This document shows, one piece after another, positions 1 through 12,460 of a DNA stretch of 17,471 nt (position 1 is the stretch's first letter; each line of letters begins with the position of its first letter). The position numbers and the translations under genes are program-made. The DNA is from Tieghemiomyces parasiticus (Eukaryota > Kickxellomycota > Dimargaritomycetes > Dimargaritales > Dimargaritaceae): positions 1-17,471 of the forward strand of contig JANBPT010000977.1 in the NCBI GenBank assembly GCA_027575765.1, written 5' to 3'. The notes beneath the pieces were generated by a model. The model did not search any database. It worked only from the letters and a program-made list of their open reading frames with translations, and had not been told where the DNA came from.

Positions 1-2600
1 ACTGATTCTGCATAGGTGTGGCGATTGACTCCATAATGAGGAGTAGTTAGTACAAGCGCGGAACCGCTGCTCATCCCCAAGGGCAACATAATGAAACTGC
101 CGTCGTATCACCTATTTCTCATTAATCTTTAACCGGCTTCATACCACTATAGCCCTTCTCAACTCCTCGGGTCGCTTATTAGCCGTGCACAATCGCTGTT
201 TTCGGGATCGACCTCTGTAACTCCAATAGGCGCGAGAGACTTACGTTGCCGTGGTCACACGGGGAACAGGGACACCGATGCGGACGGTACGATGTTGTTG
301 AAGCGAGCAGCGGTAGTGGGTGATAAAAAAAAGGAGGAAGATAGAGGGCCCGGCCATGCCCCCCTCCCCTTGGCCTAGCTGTAAACTTTACAATGAACCG
401 GTGATTGGACGCAGGGTCAGCCGTCCCACGTCGCCACCGTACCCATCTGTCACTCCACTCTGAGGATCATGGCTGGCCTTGGTATGGCGTAGCTCAGCCA
501 GGGGAGCCGGGCGCTGTACTGTCCGCGATAGAGGACTACATTCCCGTATAGTTCACGCACGTTACGAAATCAGCCCATACCAAGCGCTGAGCGGCATAGT
601 AGATTTCGAAGGTATTGATGGTGACATAATATATGGAAATACTTTACCTGTGAAAAACAACCCCTGTCGGCGGGACCATGCATCGGCACCTTGCCTTCCC
701 CGTCCCTCGTCAAGCCTGTAAACGTCTTGAGTTGGGAGAAACCTCCCGCGAAGCCCACTACATAAAAAGGCTATGCTGTGGTCCTGGCCTTACCAATTCG
801 GGACTAACAAACACCCCACGGCAGGTGGTCAGAATTAGACCATATGAGGTAGTGGAGTCTGAGGGTGAACAGCTGGTAGCCAGTTGTGCGCAGGAAAATT
901 TGAAGGGTGGCGTGTACCGCGGTCCCAGCGAAAAAAATAATAATCACACCTACCCGGCACAAATGGCCCGAAGCGAGTGATGGGTGGAAAGCCACGCTTA
1001 AGAAGGAGTCTCGGGTAAAAGGCGATGAAGTATACTGCGAAGTAGTGCCCACACATACTTCCCGCCAGTCATTTACCTTTACTTACTGACTTTGCACTCA
1101 AATGAGTAGAGTGCGACCAACCCTACTGCGTTAGGCAGTCGGATACTCAAATGGCGATCCATCCGTGTTTGACCCGCTACCGTTGCCAGTAATCTCTCCG
1201 GCGGTTGATGGGTGAGAAATGGTAGCGGTAATTCGCTGCTATGCCCCCCCTCCTTTCCTTTCTTTACGTTCATCCGTAAGAATGACCTTCAAAGGTTCCC
1301 ACCCACTCGACCTCGGCAGCGGGTCTCCTTGGTGGTGGTACGGCGGCATGGGTTCATTAACCTGGTGTTAGAAGGTGAGAAGTAAACATACATCATCAAC
1401 GAGAACGGTGGGCTGGCCAGGGTGGGAATCGTAGGGTTGAAGGAGAGAATAAGGCAACCGCTGGATTAGCCTCCAGCTAGTACTACTGCCTACAATGTAA
1501 CAGGGGAAGGAGGTTACTTCGCCCAAACAGGATAAGACGGGTTTGTTCTGTATCACGCGTGTTGCGGCTTCGGTGGCGAGCCACGGCCCGAATACATGTG
1601 AGCCCCCTTTAGGGCGGGAGAGCCATGTGATTCTAGCATCCTTGATTGTGCCGGACAGGAACTCCCTGTTAACTGTTTGGGCTCTCCGACGGGTTACTCC
1701 CGAAGCACCATGCGCCATTTGGCAATTTTGACCCGACACGAATGCCCCTTTGCAGTTCATTGACTTGACATCCTTAAGTGGGACCGTCACCCTACATCCT
1801 TGACTACGCCTCCGAGCCTTTGCCAGGCACCACACGAACGGCTAGCGGTCGGTTGGGTGCCCTGACGAAAGGTTTTTACATCACCATGTCCCGTGCCTAG
1901 TTGTGGTTTCCGGGGCCATCTTTTTCGCACCAGTGGCGATGGTCTCTTTTGCAATATTTGCTCACTGTACTGGCAAAAAAAATGCGCTGCTTTCCGCCAG
2001 GCCGACACCACTTTTGTCCGGGCAGCCAGTCTTCCACATATCATTGGTCTAAAATCTAAGCAATGCCATCATCCTGGTTGTCCTATTTACTAGCTTAGTA
2101 ACCCCGACGACTGTTGGCCTATAAGCCAGTTCAGGGATTGGACTGTCCGTAGAGAAATAAAGTCGGCCATGGAGGGGTTCCGGCCCTTCTGAGCAGTGAC
2201 CAGCCATATCAAAGGGCTGATCTGCTAGCGTGGGAGCGTGTAAGCCCGGTGCTCCACCTACGTTGAATCGAGCCACGGTGTTTGGACACATGGGGAAAGG
2301 GAACGTAACTCTCCGTATCCGACCAATACTCACGTCACCCAGGCCCTTGAGCGATGTTTATGTTCCTTACTACCACCACCACTACCTAGGGTCCATACGG
2401 CACAAGGAGGATAGCTGGGGGTAGCCAGGCTCAGTTCGTTGCCACGCTAGTTTTACTTGCTGCGGGTTCCGAGGTGCTGCCGGGGCCCCTTTTTTATTCT
2501 AGGCCCTTAAACCGTGGCCAATCACTAGAACCCCGGTCAATCGAATCATGAGGGTTAGGGGTCGAGAAACGATGATAAAGAGGGTTACCGAGGCTTCACA

Positions 2601-2670
2601 GGGGAGCGGATGGTGAATCGGGGGAGGGCTGTTGGAAGGGAGGTTGAGAGGGGAGATGGATGGAGGCTGC
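2601..2670. other. Purine-rich patch (plus strand)
   Basis: By direct count 54 of these 70 bases are A or G, mostly G. The patch lies where two overlapping short frames on opposite strands run through, and neither is recognisable. In natural genomes such a skew can mark the sense strand of a gene, but stops in the other frames and the lack of any domain argue against that here. It has no regular repeat unit. I regard it as a compositional fluctuation or a trace of the source DNA's local composition. Confidence 0.5.
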
Positions 2671-5604
2671 TCCGCCGATTCCAACGCCCCGTCTCTCCAA
2701 TCTTCCCTGTTTGCTAAGGAACGACCAGGGGATGTTGAAGCGAGGAAGTACATATCCACCGCTACTACTGGGGTATGGGCTACTTTACCCAACTCCTACA
2801 TGATACGACTGATTTGGCAGACTGAACGAAAGACCACCGGGTGATAGGGCTAATTGAGACCGGCTTGTTGCTGCCTTCTGCACTACTGCGTTTACAAGCT
2901 GTAAGCCGTGAATATATCTTGACATCATGTTCGGTTCGTTTACTCGTACGTGTGACGTTAAAATGGATGAATATGCAGCCACGGACATTAAATTCCCCCC
3001 CTTAGTCCGAGCTTACTCGCTACCAGTGTATCATATTGCTCCTTCCGGGAAGCAAGAGTTGTCGGCCGTGTACATTATCCATAGGTCCGCCACTAGCATA
3101 TCAAGCCCTACCTTATTGGTCTCCGTGGCGAAGGACACCTAGGTGTGCTGGTGGCTCTCGCCTCGACGCATCGGCAGGCTAGGTCCTGCGGAAGCACCCA
3201 CCGCCAATCCTCCAGATGGGCAATGGTCCGGGGAGTTACCCATAAGAGGTCCGATCGGTGAAAGAGACCACGCCCGCGTCATAGATTGACGTCAGGATCC
3301 ACGGATCGATTCAAGGCCACACGGTATTTCGAAGGATAGGGGGAATGCAGGTCAACAGGTTATTCTTCCTGTGGATACCTGATCCATTCTTACATGTATA
3401 ATCGTCCTGCACATTATGCTCGTGGCCCTTTTTCCATAAATATTCTGTATCCGAAGGTTTCCCGTTGTACCTCACGTCCACTATCAAGTGGCGAATAATA
3501 CCTTGGAAACATTGCGTGGGCCTTAACGACTCACCAGCGAATCTTCAGTTCAGGAGGTAGTCCTTCTTGTGATGGCCTCTCTCTAGCTCTACCCCGCTGT
3601 TCACAGGCCAACCTTCCGAATCACATCTCACCTCCTTGTGGCAGCGTCCCTTCTACTGCCGGCGCCTCTCCAAAATTAGCCGTGGTTCCCAATCTACATG
3701 GTGCATTATCCTATGCATATTCAGTGCACGTCATCCCTACATTATCAAGTGACCAGCATTACGACTTGGGCCCTAAATTTCTACAAACATCAAAGTTAGG
3801 TTATGAGAAAGGGATGGCTTCGTGATGCTCAGGGAGTAGCGGAGGATAGTACACAACTAATGGATCGAAAGCCATCGCTACAGGACACCCCGAACCATAG
3901 ATCTGAAACTCGGATGTTGAACCCGGCATGCGGCGCGCGACTGGGGCTGGTTTTGAGTGTAAGGCTCAACGCCTCATTAGAAGCACCAGATACCCTCCCG
4001 ACATGGCACCAGTAGGCAGGGGGGTGATGAGGAAGCTGGGCCGCGGAGCGGAGGCATCCCCTGTGATGTTTCTATATGGTATGTGTGGTATGTAAACAAG
4101 AGTTCGGCAGCCCGTCGGATTGGTACGCGGCTACGCCCTATGGCTTCGATCGCATCTGGCTACGATGGATTGGCCCCAACGGTCTACTAGCCATCGTCCC
4201 TGGATTACCATCGCTGGCCCTTGATTACCCACCGGGATACCAGAAGCCAGGAATGGTTGAACCCGTCGACAATGGCCCAAATAGTCACTTCGGGTGACCT
4301 TCTCTAGTCTTACGCTGAGCCGTACGGTGCTTGGATCCAGAGAGCAAGGTAGTTTACATTGCCATCGGCGATTTAGACTTTGAAATCAAAGTTGTTTGAG
4401 CCAGTCGGCTTCCGCGGTCGCCTACGTCCGGCCAAAAAAGGACGCTAAGCCTAACCGTTCTAGTCACCCAAGGGCCGTTCACCCGTATTTGTCGCGTACG
4501 CCAGGCGCGATCTGTTGAGAAATGGGAAGCCAATGACGTCGATGCTGCTCAGGGGGGAGGAGGGCAGACTCCAAACTGATTATAGAGGTCGGAGATTTTA
4601 ACACTGATAAAGCGACCGCAACAGACTTTCAAAGAAGGGGGTCATGAGGGCATTTATTCCAGGCATTGTTGCCACAGCCGTTCACACTCTTCACTGTCAT
4701 TAACACATAGGGATACCCAAGTCGGCCCTGCGAGTTGACGACATTGAGGTCAGATTTGAGGCACGCCAATACAACGAGTGATAGGGAAAAGAAACGGCGG
4801 AGTTGGGGTCACCAATTCATTTGCCGAGAGGATACGGATATGCCTAATGACACCTTATCCAGCCAGGGTTGATCAACTGTGAAGCTCATCAATGAGCAAA
4901 GGGTTACCTGCAAGGGCTCGGGAAGATGAGCCAACTGGCCCTTCAACTAGGGGCCGGCTTTCCCTTGCTAATTTATTATATCTATACAGCTTTATATTGG
5001 TTTACCAGTTCCGTAGCCTACCCCTTCCTCTCTACGAACGAAACCCCGGTATACCTTCTGACCTCTCCACTGTAGGTCGCGCCTTCCCCCTACTAGGGTG
5101 CCTGTGTTTTGGGAGTGGATTGTACAAGTGTAGTCGCTCGCCGTAGATGGCCTTGATACCGACGCGAAGTTTTTACAACCCACAATTCCTCCTCTCTACA
5201 AAAATCACGGCCACTGACAACTCTTTGTTGGGACTGGGGTACAGAGCATAATGGTAGCTGGCGCCGTGCGTGTGCATGACTACTACGTCGTCCATGATGC
5301 GGACCCTCCCGCTAAAGCAGGCAGGACTGGCTTTCAACTTGACTCAGCGCATTGTCTCTCCCACCCTGCCCTACACTTACATAGCAGGGGGAGGGTCGAT
5401 GCTGAGGTCGAGTCCTCCATGAACTCCACCAGTAATTGTACTCAGCTAAGTGAAACTGCGGCCAAAAAAAAATTACAGCTAAAGCCTTTTTGATTATCTT
5501 CTGGACTCGGGACGGTGATGGGCCAGTAGCGCTGCACGTTTTACCAGCTCCAGGCAGGCAGACCCTGGTCGGAAGTCGGTGAGTTTTCAAGTTATCCGGC
5601 GCCC

Positions 5605-5621
5605 GCCCGGCTCGGCCGGGC
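5605..5621. repeat. Small GC-only inverted repeat (7-bp stem, 3-base loop)
   Basis: The arms at 5605-5611 and 5615-5621 are perfect reverse complements around a TCG loop. No T run follows on either strand, so it is not an intrinsic terminator, and it does not sit between recognisable genes. About one perfect 7-bp stem with a given loop size is expected by chance in a window this long. Confidence 0.4.
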
Positions 5622-6940
5622 AGATCCCTACGAATTAACAATTGATAGTGAGGTGTAGAGCGTAAAGATCATCCTCCACTCTTTTCAATGAGGTTACATT
5701 CGTCCAATATCTTAAGAACTCATGTTCAACTGCATTAACCTCGTTGGCTATTGTACGAAGACTACAGCACAAGGCTAAGCAGTGGCAGGGAAATTGATTG
5801 GCGTAAGGCGACTGATGGGAGAACTAACTACCGCCCTAAGTCGCTAGGCAACTTGGGGCTAACATGGTCAGCACGTTCATCACTTACCAAATTTAATGCG
5901 GAATACCCACGGACTGATATAGAATCGCCGGTACGGATTGTTTTGAATGCCCAGTGGTCTTATCACTGTGGCCTCTTCTAGCCCACCGTGTCTCTTTAAT
6001 CCCCGGCCTATCGCCAATCATGACGGTGAAAAAGTCTCAGGCTTAGGGGATGGTTTTATGATACCCCATTAGAATTTCCCCGGTCGTTAATCTATCCATT
6101 ATTCCAGGAGTTATATAACTATAGCTGAACAAAGGAGGCCAGTAGGGTGGGTATAGCTTGTGCCGTGGTGTTTGACAAGATGTGCAGCCAGTGAGGACGT
6201 TCGAGCCAGGGTAGAGGCTGAGGTTGGTGCTCGGGCTTATTAAGCTACATGGTTAACCGAGCCGATTAGTCTGACAAGGGTTATACAACACGCTCCTCTC
6301 GTCATTGTGATTAAGCATAGCCTGGACTCTACCCGGTCTCCGAATTCCCTGCAAGTGCAAAGTAAAAGCTAGGGGCTCTAGCCCACACCCTCGGGAGGGG
6401 GGATAAGAAGGCCAAGTAATTGGTCTGGAAACAGCTGGTCGGCTCAGCATCACTTGCGTACTCCTGTCCTCTGCCCAAATCAGGCCCTGGAGACTGCACG
6501 CTATCTAACGGCCCTTGCCGATGCTCATACCGATTACGAAAGTGATAATATGCGACCTGAAACGAACCGGTATGGGAAAAGGAAGGCCCGTACATGGCGG
6601 GGTGGCCAAATAGAATATAGGGAGGGTTGTCTGTACGGCGGTCATGGATAACTCTCAAAGGTCTAACTAGGTACCCTATAACTGTCTATCCTCAATAATC
6701 CAGTATCAAAATACACACTCCGGGAGACTACACTATATTTTCTCGAGCCCTTTTAGACGGAAGCCAGTTGAAAGCCTAGGAAACCATACTCAGATTCCTA
6801 CGGTTGGTGCACATACCGAATGTACACGTTTCAGGAGGGCTGAAGGCTTGAGTGGAGGAACTGGTCGACGAGGGTTGGCATGAGCGGCATTTGAGCCTAA
6901 CAGATTACATTTAATCGTCATGAAGAGACGGGCGGTAATT

Positions 6941-7260
6941 GCCCAGGAGGGTCAGGTGCGGGAGCCGAAGGGAGTCAGCCAACGTGGGGTAGGGACGAGA
7001 GAGGGGGGCGTGGTGTTGTAAGGGAGAAGAAGTTTACCCGCTCAACCCAACTAGGGTGGCTAAGTCAGGATTGAGGGTCCTCATCATCCAGTAGGGACCC
7101 GCTAACATCAAGGCCTAAATTAGGGTTGCAGACCCTGGGAGGGCTATTAAAGGCTTAGGGTCTATAATTCCACATTGTCGCCACCTTTGATTTGAAAGTT
7201 GAGGTGGTAGAGTTGAGTCGAGGAGGGATTGGGTGTAAGAGGGGAGAGAGTGGATGATGC
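6941..7260. other. G-rich, purine-rich region (plus strand), no gene
   Basis: Purines make up 44 of 60 bases at 6961-7020 and 46 of 60 at 7201-7260, with a less skewed middle (36 of 60 at 7021-7080). The region contains no open frame of note and no tandem unit. Several GGG or longer tracts occur but are not spaced as a regular four-tract quadruplex array. The skew is real in the sequence; any function is unsupported. Confidence 0.5.
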
Positions 7261-10200
7261 CGAGGTTTCCGGGGTCCCTACGGCGAGTAGGCAAGAATAT
7301 TACACCCCCCCCTCTCCCATTCCCCCACTGGCATTCTCACCCTCGAAATAACACTACACTCTCGTTTCAACAGGCAATGGTTAAATCGAGGAAGGTGGGG
7401 TTTCTGAAGGCGGTAAATACCGTCGTTGCATCGTCAGTATCCCTCTAGTACATCAAGGATGCAGTTGGTAGGATATCCCCGAGCAGGGGTGGACGGATCG
7501 GCTGCAGACGCCATGACTGGTTGGAAATATAGAGGGTGTGGAAACAGGAAGCACATGCACCCTACAATGGGAAGGCAAGCTGCTCGTCCGGCAGCCCGGA
7601 GGAACGTGGTGTGGAGTTGCCTGAGCGTAAGGCATCACTCGCGACACTGTCTCGCATTCAGACTCGGCATGGTTGGTGCGGTAATAGAAGGGGGGCAGCA
7701 ACGTAGGGGTTAGTTAAGTCACTGGCTCCTGCCCAACGTAGGATTGTAGTGGTCAGTTAGAAATATCCGACACGGTCTCTAAATGAAGACGAGGAAGAGC
7801 TTAAGTCTGATCTCCTTAAAGCCGGGTTCGGTGACTAAATCATGCTACCCCCCGGACCCAGAGTCTACTAAATCACGTCCCCATTAGTCGTCATTCGGAG
7901 TTGACAGTAAGGGCAGTTCGCGACTCGATAACCAGGGCCAGACTTTCGTGTAGAGTCCTCAATTTTAATAATAATTGTCGGTCAAGTGTACCGACCGCTG
8001 AGCCATTAGAAGAGCCTAGCCTAGGAGAGGCTTTGCTGAAAGACCGTTGGCTGACCGAGTACAATTGCTGCGGTACTGTGAACTTCACGCGGTAGTGCGC
8101 GAAAACTCGAGTTTTACAAGTAAGAAATTACCGGCGAGGTATTCGATTCGCTTACGCGCGGCCCAATACCTAGGGTTGAAACTGAGATGGGACGTCCAAT
8201 TTTCACCTTTGCTTGATAAGAACCAGTGACATATTAGGCCAAAAAAGCAGTTAAATCACTTTCGAAATACCCGTTAATCTGCCCCTGACATCGTGCCCAT
8301 CGTTGGGGGCAAGATGGGTATCTGGCCGCCTGGTCTCCATCGGTAGACTGGGATCGAGGCTTTAGTGTGTATCGCAGCCCCATCGTAAAGATCGGAGAAC
8401 GGATTCGAGCGATCCAAATCGGGCCGAGAAACGGCCATCGTCCATCGAAATTTTTACGATACAACATAAGGTGAACGGTGGCCAAAAAGAATAATTAATG
8501 GATAGTGCTGATTAGGCCGGTACTACAGCTCATCCTTACACATTGCTGCGGTCAGATTTATGTACGGTTATTCCCAGCATCCAAGGTAAACATTGGGAAA
8601 GGCGGGCTACAGTGCCTACAGTGTCGCAGCCACGGCTTCGCGTAGTGCGGGGCCATATCCAATCACCCCCTTGCTGCTCGTCGAGGCATCTCAAAATGGT
8701 GGTGTTGTGGTAGTCCTTACCGGTCCTTTGCTCACACTACTTGGTTTCTGCAACACTAGTTAATGGTATACGGTAGTTTCAAGTAAACTACACGGAACTG
8801 TACCTCAAGCATCTGCCATACCTCTCACCTACTGCTTTATGGCGTGACTGGGCCCACAGCGGTGTGAATCTGGGAGGGGGGAGTGGGCAGTAGGATCACA
8901 CGTTGAAACACGTGTAGCGCTGCCAGACTAGGCCGCAGTCAATCATCTGGCTCTCCGTCGCCAAACGAAGGATAAACTGTAGGTAGGGATGGATGAGACG
9001 ATGACGGCTCCATCTGGTATTCGCTGTCACAACGCAAGAGGCGATACAAGCGACTGATCATCCTGCGATGTTCATCGCTAGCGAACCCTGACTTCCGAAA
9101 CACGTACGCAGACAATGAGATAGAGTACAGGGATTGACAACAACATATTACCATGGGCTTTGGAACGATCATGGCGGGTCTCCAACGTATATCACCTCCG
9201 TTTTCCGACCCGTTTCAAGTCCCGTCTGATTAGTTGTACCTACCAGGGTAAAGAGTATCGGGGTCATACCCCCTAGCGTCACCGCCCGTTAGATCGCGAA
9301 CGCGGAGGGTACCCGGGTGCTCGACCTGGTTTCGCCTCGGACACCTGTGTGGCGTTTTGAGCCTTCATGTACCATCGTTATCCCTTTTTTCGATTAACGA
9401 GGGTAAAATACCAAGAAAATAAGTTCAGGATAGGGCCTCAATCAAGACTATGGATTGGCCACATTTCACCCTATCTGTACTATTATTGTCACATTAAGGT
9501 ATCAGCCAATCCCGTGGTTGGCATAGATGATAGTATAGATTGTTATTCGCTTCTAAAATTTTTCCGTCTTAGCTTTGTCAGTGCCATGACGGCTGTTCTT
9601 TTTCCGCGCTGGTTGTAATTGTAGATGGTATAGGAAAGGGTTGTATTTTAAGCCCTAACTCCCCAATGATTTTAGTTCACTATCTGGTGTGCGACTGAAC
9701 CGCAGCCCCGTCAGACCGCTGTCTCGTCGAGATTGCTCGTAACAGAGAAAGTAGGTGAAGTCAAGAATCAAGAAGAAGCGGCCAGCCTGAGTTAAGTATA
9801 CCACCCTATTGCAGCGCCTTGGATTATGATAAACGAACTACTATAATGCTTACCGCGTCGATCAAATTTGAGTGGTTCCCTCGCACAATTTTACAGCACG
9901 TAATGCTGTGGTGTGGGACTGACAAAATATTACCGGACAGTACCAATGGAGCTACTCTCGACTAAAAGTCCCTCGGCCGGCAGTGAATCATTTGAAAAGA
10001 ATACTCAGACCGGCTCCCTGGTAAAATAAGAGATAGAGACAATGTGCTACATCTAAACCCAGCAAGCCCCGCTTGTCGTGAAGTTGATTGGCCGATCCAT
10101 CAAGAGACGAAACCTAAATTCATTTCATTCTAGCTGTCTGTTACGCTACGTATCTGCTAATTGCGTGGGCAATCCAAAGACCTATCTATGCCTATTATGG

Positions 10201-11100
10201 CAATGTATGGCGTTGGTGCAGTTGCTGGCCTACAGGGTTATGTTTAAATCGATCTATATACGCCCAGGCCCCCATCCCACCTGATGAATCGCTACTCAGT
10301 AAGATGCCTAAGTATTACCAAATTGCCTTTCATCACACAATAATCACCATTTGGTTCACTATCCGCTACCTTGACCTGAAAATAGCAAACATCCCTCTCA
10401 CCAGTGGCCAGTCTGATCTATCCCATAGCTTAACTTAATGCCTATGGCTCTGTACCATATTACAAGAGGGGGCTATGCGGGCGGCTTCATAAGTGAAAGT
10501 TGGTTCTGCACACTGATTTTGTTAACTGATCTCCTGGGCGCGCAAGGCTTTACCTGAAGGCTAATAGACATCACTTTAATACCGTACCTAACTATATTCG
10601 TGGATGAAGTGACATGGGGAACAATATATGGTGCACGGTTCAAATTAGCTGCCGTCTGCCTGCAACATTGCAAGTACACGCCTGGGAATCATTGTCCGAT
10701 AAATCCAGCATGGTTAACTCATCGCCTACCATACCAACACCCCTATCCATTTGCTAGCTCAATTTATTTAGACCGGGGCCTGCTAGATAGCTCCAATGTC
10801 ACGCTCCGCCAGGTGGACACACATACTATCGTCGTCGTGATTGCTGGCGCTAGGCTGAAGATTTGATTTTGAAACCTGTGTAGTATAACGAGGTACATCA
10901 GTGAAGCCTCGCTATAGTAGGAAATCTGAGCTACCAAGAGTCGTTACCCACGAAGTCTAACCGGTTGGGGGCTGTGGAGTGGTTACCAGTAGGATAATAT
11001 CCGTTAAAATGTAATATCAAAAGTAGAGAGTCAAGCCAGTTGTACATTACGGGGTGGCTGCCGAGGGCGCGGGAGCTGATACCCAACCAAGTCCACCCCG

Positions 11101-11500
11101 ACCAGTTTGCCAAAGGGTAGCGGGGTGTCTAAGAAGAGGGCGAAGGGAAACAGCACCCAGGGACGGCTAAATTATTAGGGAAGGGCCTACTGATCAAACG
11201 TGAGGGGAGGGTACTCGAATTGTCGGGTTAAGTACTGACCGAAAAAGGGACTGCGCCCCTCGGGGTCCTGATTCCCTATATCGACCCCAGAACGAAAATA
11301 AGACGCGTCGAAGAAGTTCATCAGGGAGGGTTCCAGCGCGGAGGAAGGGGAGGGTAGCTGGATGTAAAAAAATAAACAGCCAGTATGCGGAAGCCGGCGC
11401 TAGCAGAATTGCCAGTTTCCATTGAAAAACTCAGGGATTCGAGTGGGAAACGGAGGATGGGTGGAGAGCGGAGAGGGTGAAATACGCCACCCAAAGTGAG
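11101..11500. other. Purine-rich region (plus strand), no gene
   Basis: Purines make up 41 of 60 bases at 11101-11160 and 44 of 60 at 11341-11400, with many short GA-type tracts. No open frame of useful length lies inside it on either strand, so the skew cannot be explained as a coding strand. There is no periodic repeat. It resembles the patch near 6941-7260 in composition but shares no obvious sequence with it. Confidence 0.45.
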
Positions 11501-12240
11501 GTTGCCCCTCTAGCAGCCCTTAGCCGGGGATGGTGAGGTCTGCAGGCCGGCGCGGTCCGTTCTAGCCGTCCGTCACACGATCTTCGCCCTTCGGGCCCCC
11601 CTTGTTTAATGAGATAAGCTAACGTTCTTTTTGCTGGCCCCTCGCATTAACCAAGCCGCTTCGCATAGGGGCGGCTCCCTTTCCTGGCCAGTTCATTAAC
11701 GCAAGAGTTGCATGACCTGCCTCTCACCTTCCGAGTCCTGCCCTGCCTCGCCGTCTGGCTTGACCTAGAATGGCAACGGTGGAGGTGGACTCATGTCGGG
11801 ATATGCAGCGTGGAAGAGGCGCGTCTTCGCACGGCGTGCTAATCTGAAGGGTCTGAGGGGAGGGTATGGGACCAACTTTTCAAATCACTGTCGAGTGAAA
11901 GCCGTGGTAACGATGCCAGGAGAATCTGGCTATTATGCTGGTCTCTCCCTGACCCAAACCGGTATTGGAACCTGGTTGGACCTGGGGAAGGGTTAAGTGG
12001 GTAATGAAGGGGGAGAGGTAATATGTATAGCCGGTCAAACGATGGAGGCTATCAGGGATAGGTCTATCGGAATCGTCCTCTCTGCTAATTTCCTAACTCT
12101 TTGACGTCCAGGTAGACCCACCAGCCCCTCTCGGCTACCACCAGCACCCCTGACCTAACGCTGCGCAAGACTTCTGTCTGACATGGCGGGCAGAGTAATT
12201 TGCTGGTGAGGCGTTTGTTTCATGGTCTCCTGCCAGCCAA

Positions 12241-12460
12241 GGATTCTTTCTCCCCCCCCTTTCTCACAATTGCTCTACACTACTACTTTTGCCCGTTGAC
12301 CAATGTCACCATCAGGTGGTCCGCAGTGTCGTTAATTTTCAAGTCATTGAGTGCCCGTACCTGGCCCGCCCTCCTCCTCACCGCCACCCACTCACACCTC
12401 CGCCTCTGTGCAACCATGTGATCTGTACCTCCCTGCCCACCCCCTTCTTTAACCTTAGAT
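12241..12460. other. Pyrimidine-rich region (plus strand)
   Basis: Pyrimidines make up 43 of 60 bases at 12361-12420, and a run of eight C lies at 12252-12259. Two overlapping plus-strand frames (12200-12421 and 12289-12531) cross it and translate to Pro-, Leu-, His- and Thr-rich peptides. That is simply what C- and T-rich DNA encodes. Neither frame has a recognisable domain, so I do not call either a gene. Confidence 0.45.

Noticed and set aside
325..357. Run of eight A followed by a strong AAGGAGG Shine-Dalgarno match.
   Set aside because: The next ATG is about 18 bases beyond the match, too far for normal initiation, and the frame it opens closes after a few dozen codons with no recognisable content.
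1368..1835. Longest open frame, 155 codons on the minus strand, opening with GTG.
   Set aside because: Its length equals the chance maximum for six random frames of this size. There is no Shine-Dalgarno sequence before the GTG, no recognisable domain, and scattered Cys and Arg without a motif.
2372..2386. ACC trinucleotide run encoding consecutive His residues in one frame (2230-2424).
   Set aside because: It is a four-unit simple repeat in an otherwise unrecognisable 64-codon frame, too short to be a meaningful microsatellite or a metal-binding domain.
2482..2495. GGGGCCCC palindrome followed directly by six T, resembling an intrinsic terminator.
   Set aside because: The palindrome has no loop, so at most a 2-3 bp stem could fold, and there is no gene upstream to terminate.
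4076..4297. 73-codon plus-strand frame beginning with a CxxC pair at residues 3-6, suggesting a zinc-binding protein.
   Set aside because: There is no second Cys or His pair anywhere in the peptide and no ribosome binding site at a suitable distance, so the single pair is most simply chance.
9280..9289. Ten-base match to the conserved CACCGCCCGT motif near the 3' end of 16S rRNA.
   Set aside because: The flanking conserved bases are absent, and no other small-subunit rRNA landmark occurs in the roughly 1.4 kb upstream or on the other strand.
9367..9618. 83-codon plus-strand frame rich in Tyr, Phe and Ile, slightly membrane-protein-like.
   Set aside because: It has no continuous hydrophobic helix, with charged residues breaking each stretch. 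There is no ribosome binding site, and the AT-rich local composition explains the residue bias.
9819..9847. Perfect TATAAT (9842-9847) with TTGGAT 17 bases upstream, a sigma-70-like promoter.
   Set aside because: The -35 box matches at only three of six positions, and no credible gene or RNA starts downstream. The TTGACA hexamers I checked (for example 1765, 2919, 7901, 9134, 14640) likewise lack a proper -10 box at 16-18 bases.
10281..10287. CTGATGA, the core box of the hammerhead ribozyme.
   Set aside because: The required GAAA box, the cleavage-site triplet and the three helices cannot be placed around it.
10600..10866. 88-codon plus-strand frame starting with GTG.
   Set aside because: It shows no domain, no Shine-Dalgarno sequence and no neighbouring gene, and its length is ordinary for a chance frame.
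11781..11996. 67-codon plus-strand frame (11793-11996) with a good Shine-Dalgarno-like GGAGGT six bases before its ATG; the best start context in the window.
   Set aside because: The peptide is not recognisable, and there is no promoter, partner gene or terminator. One such match among dozens of short frames, in a G-rich sequence, is not surprising. A homologue search or conservation across relatives would be needed to revive it.
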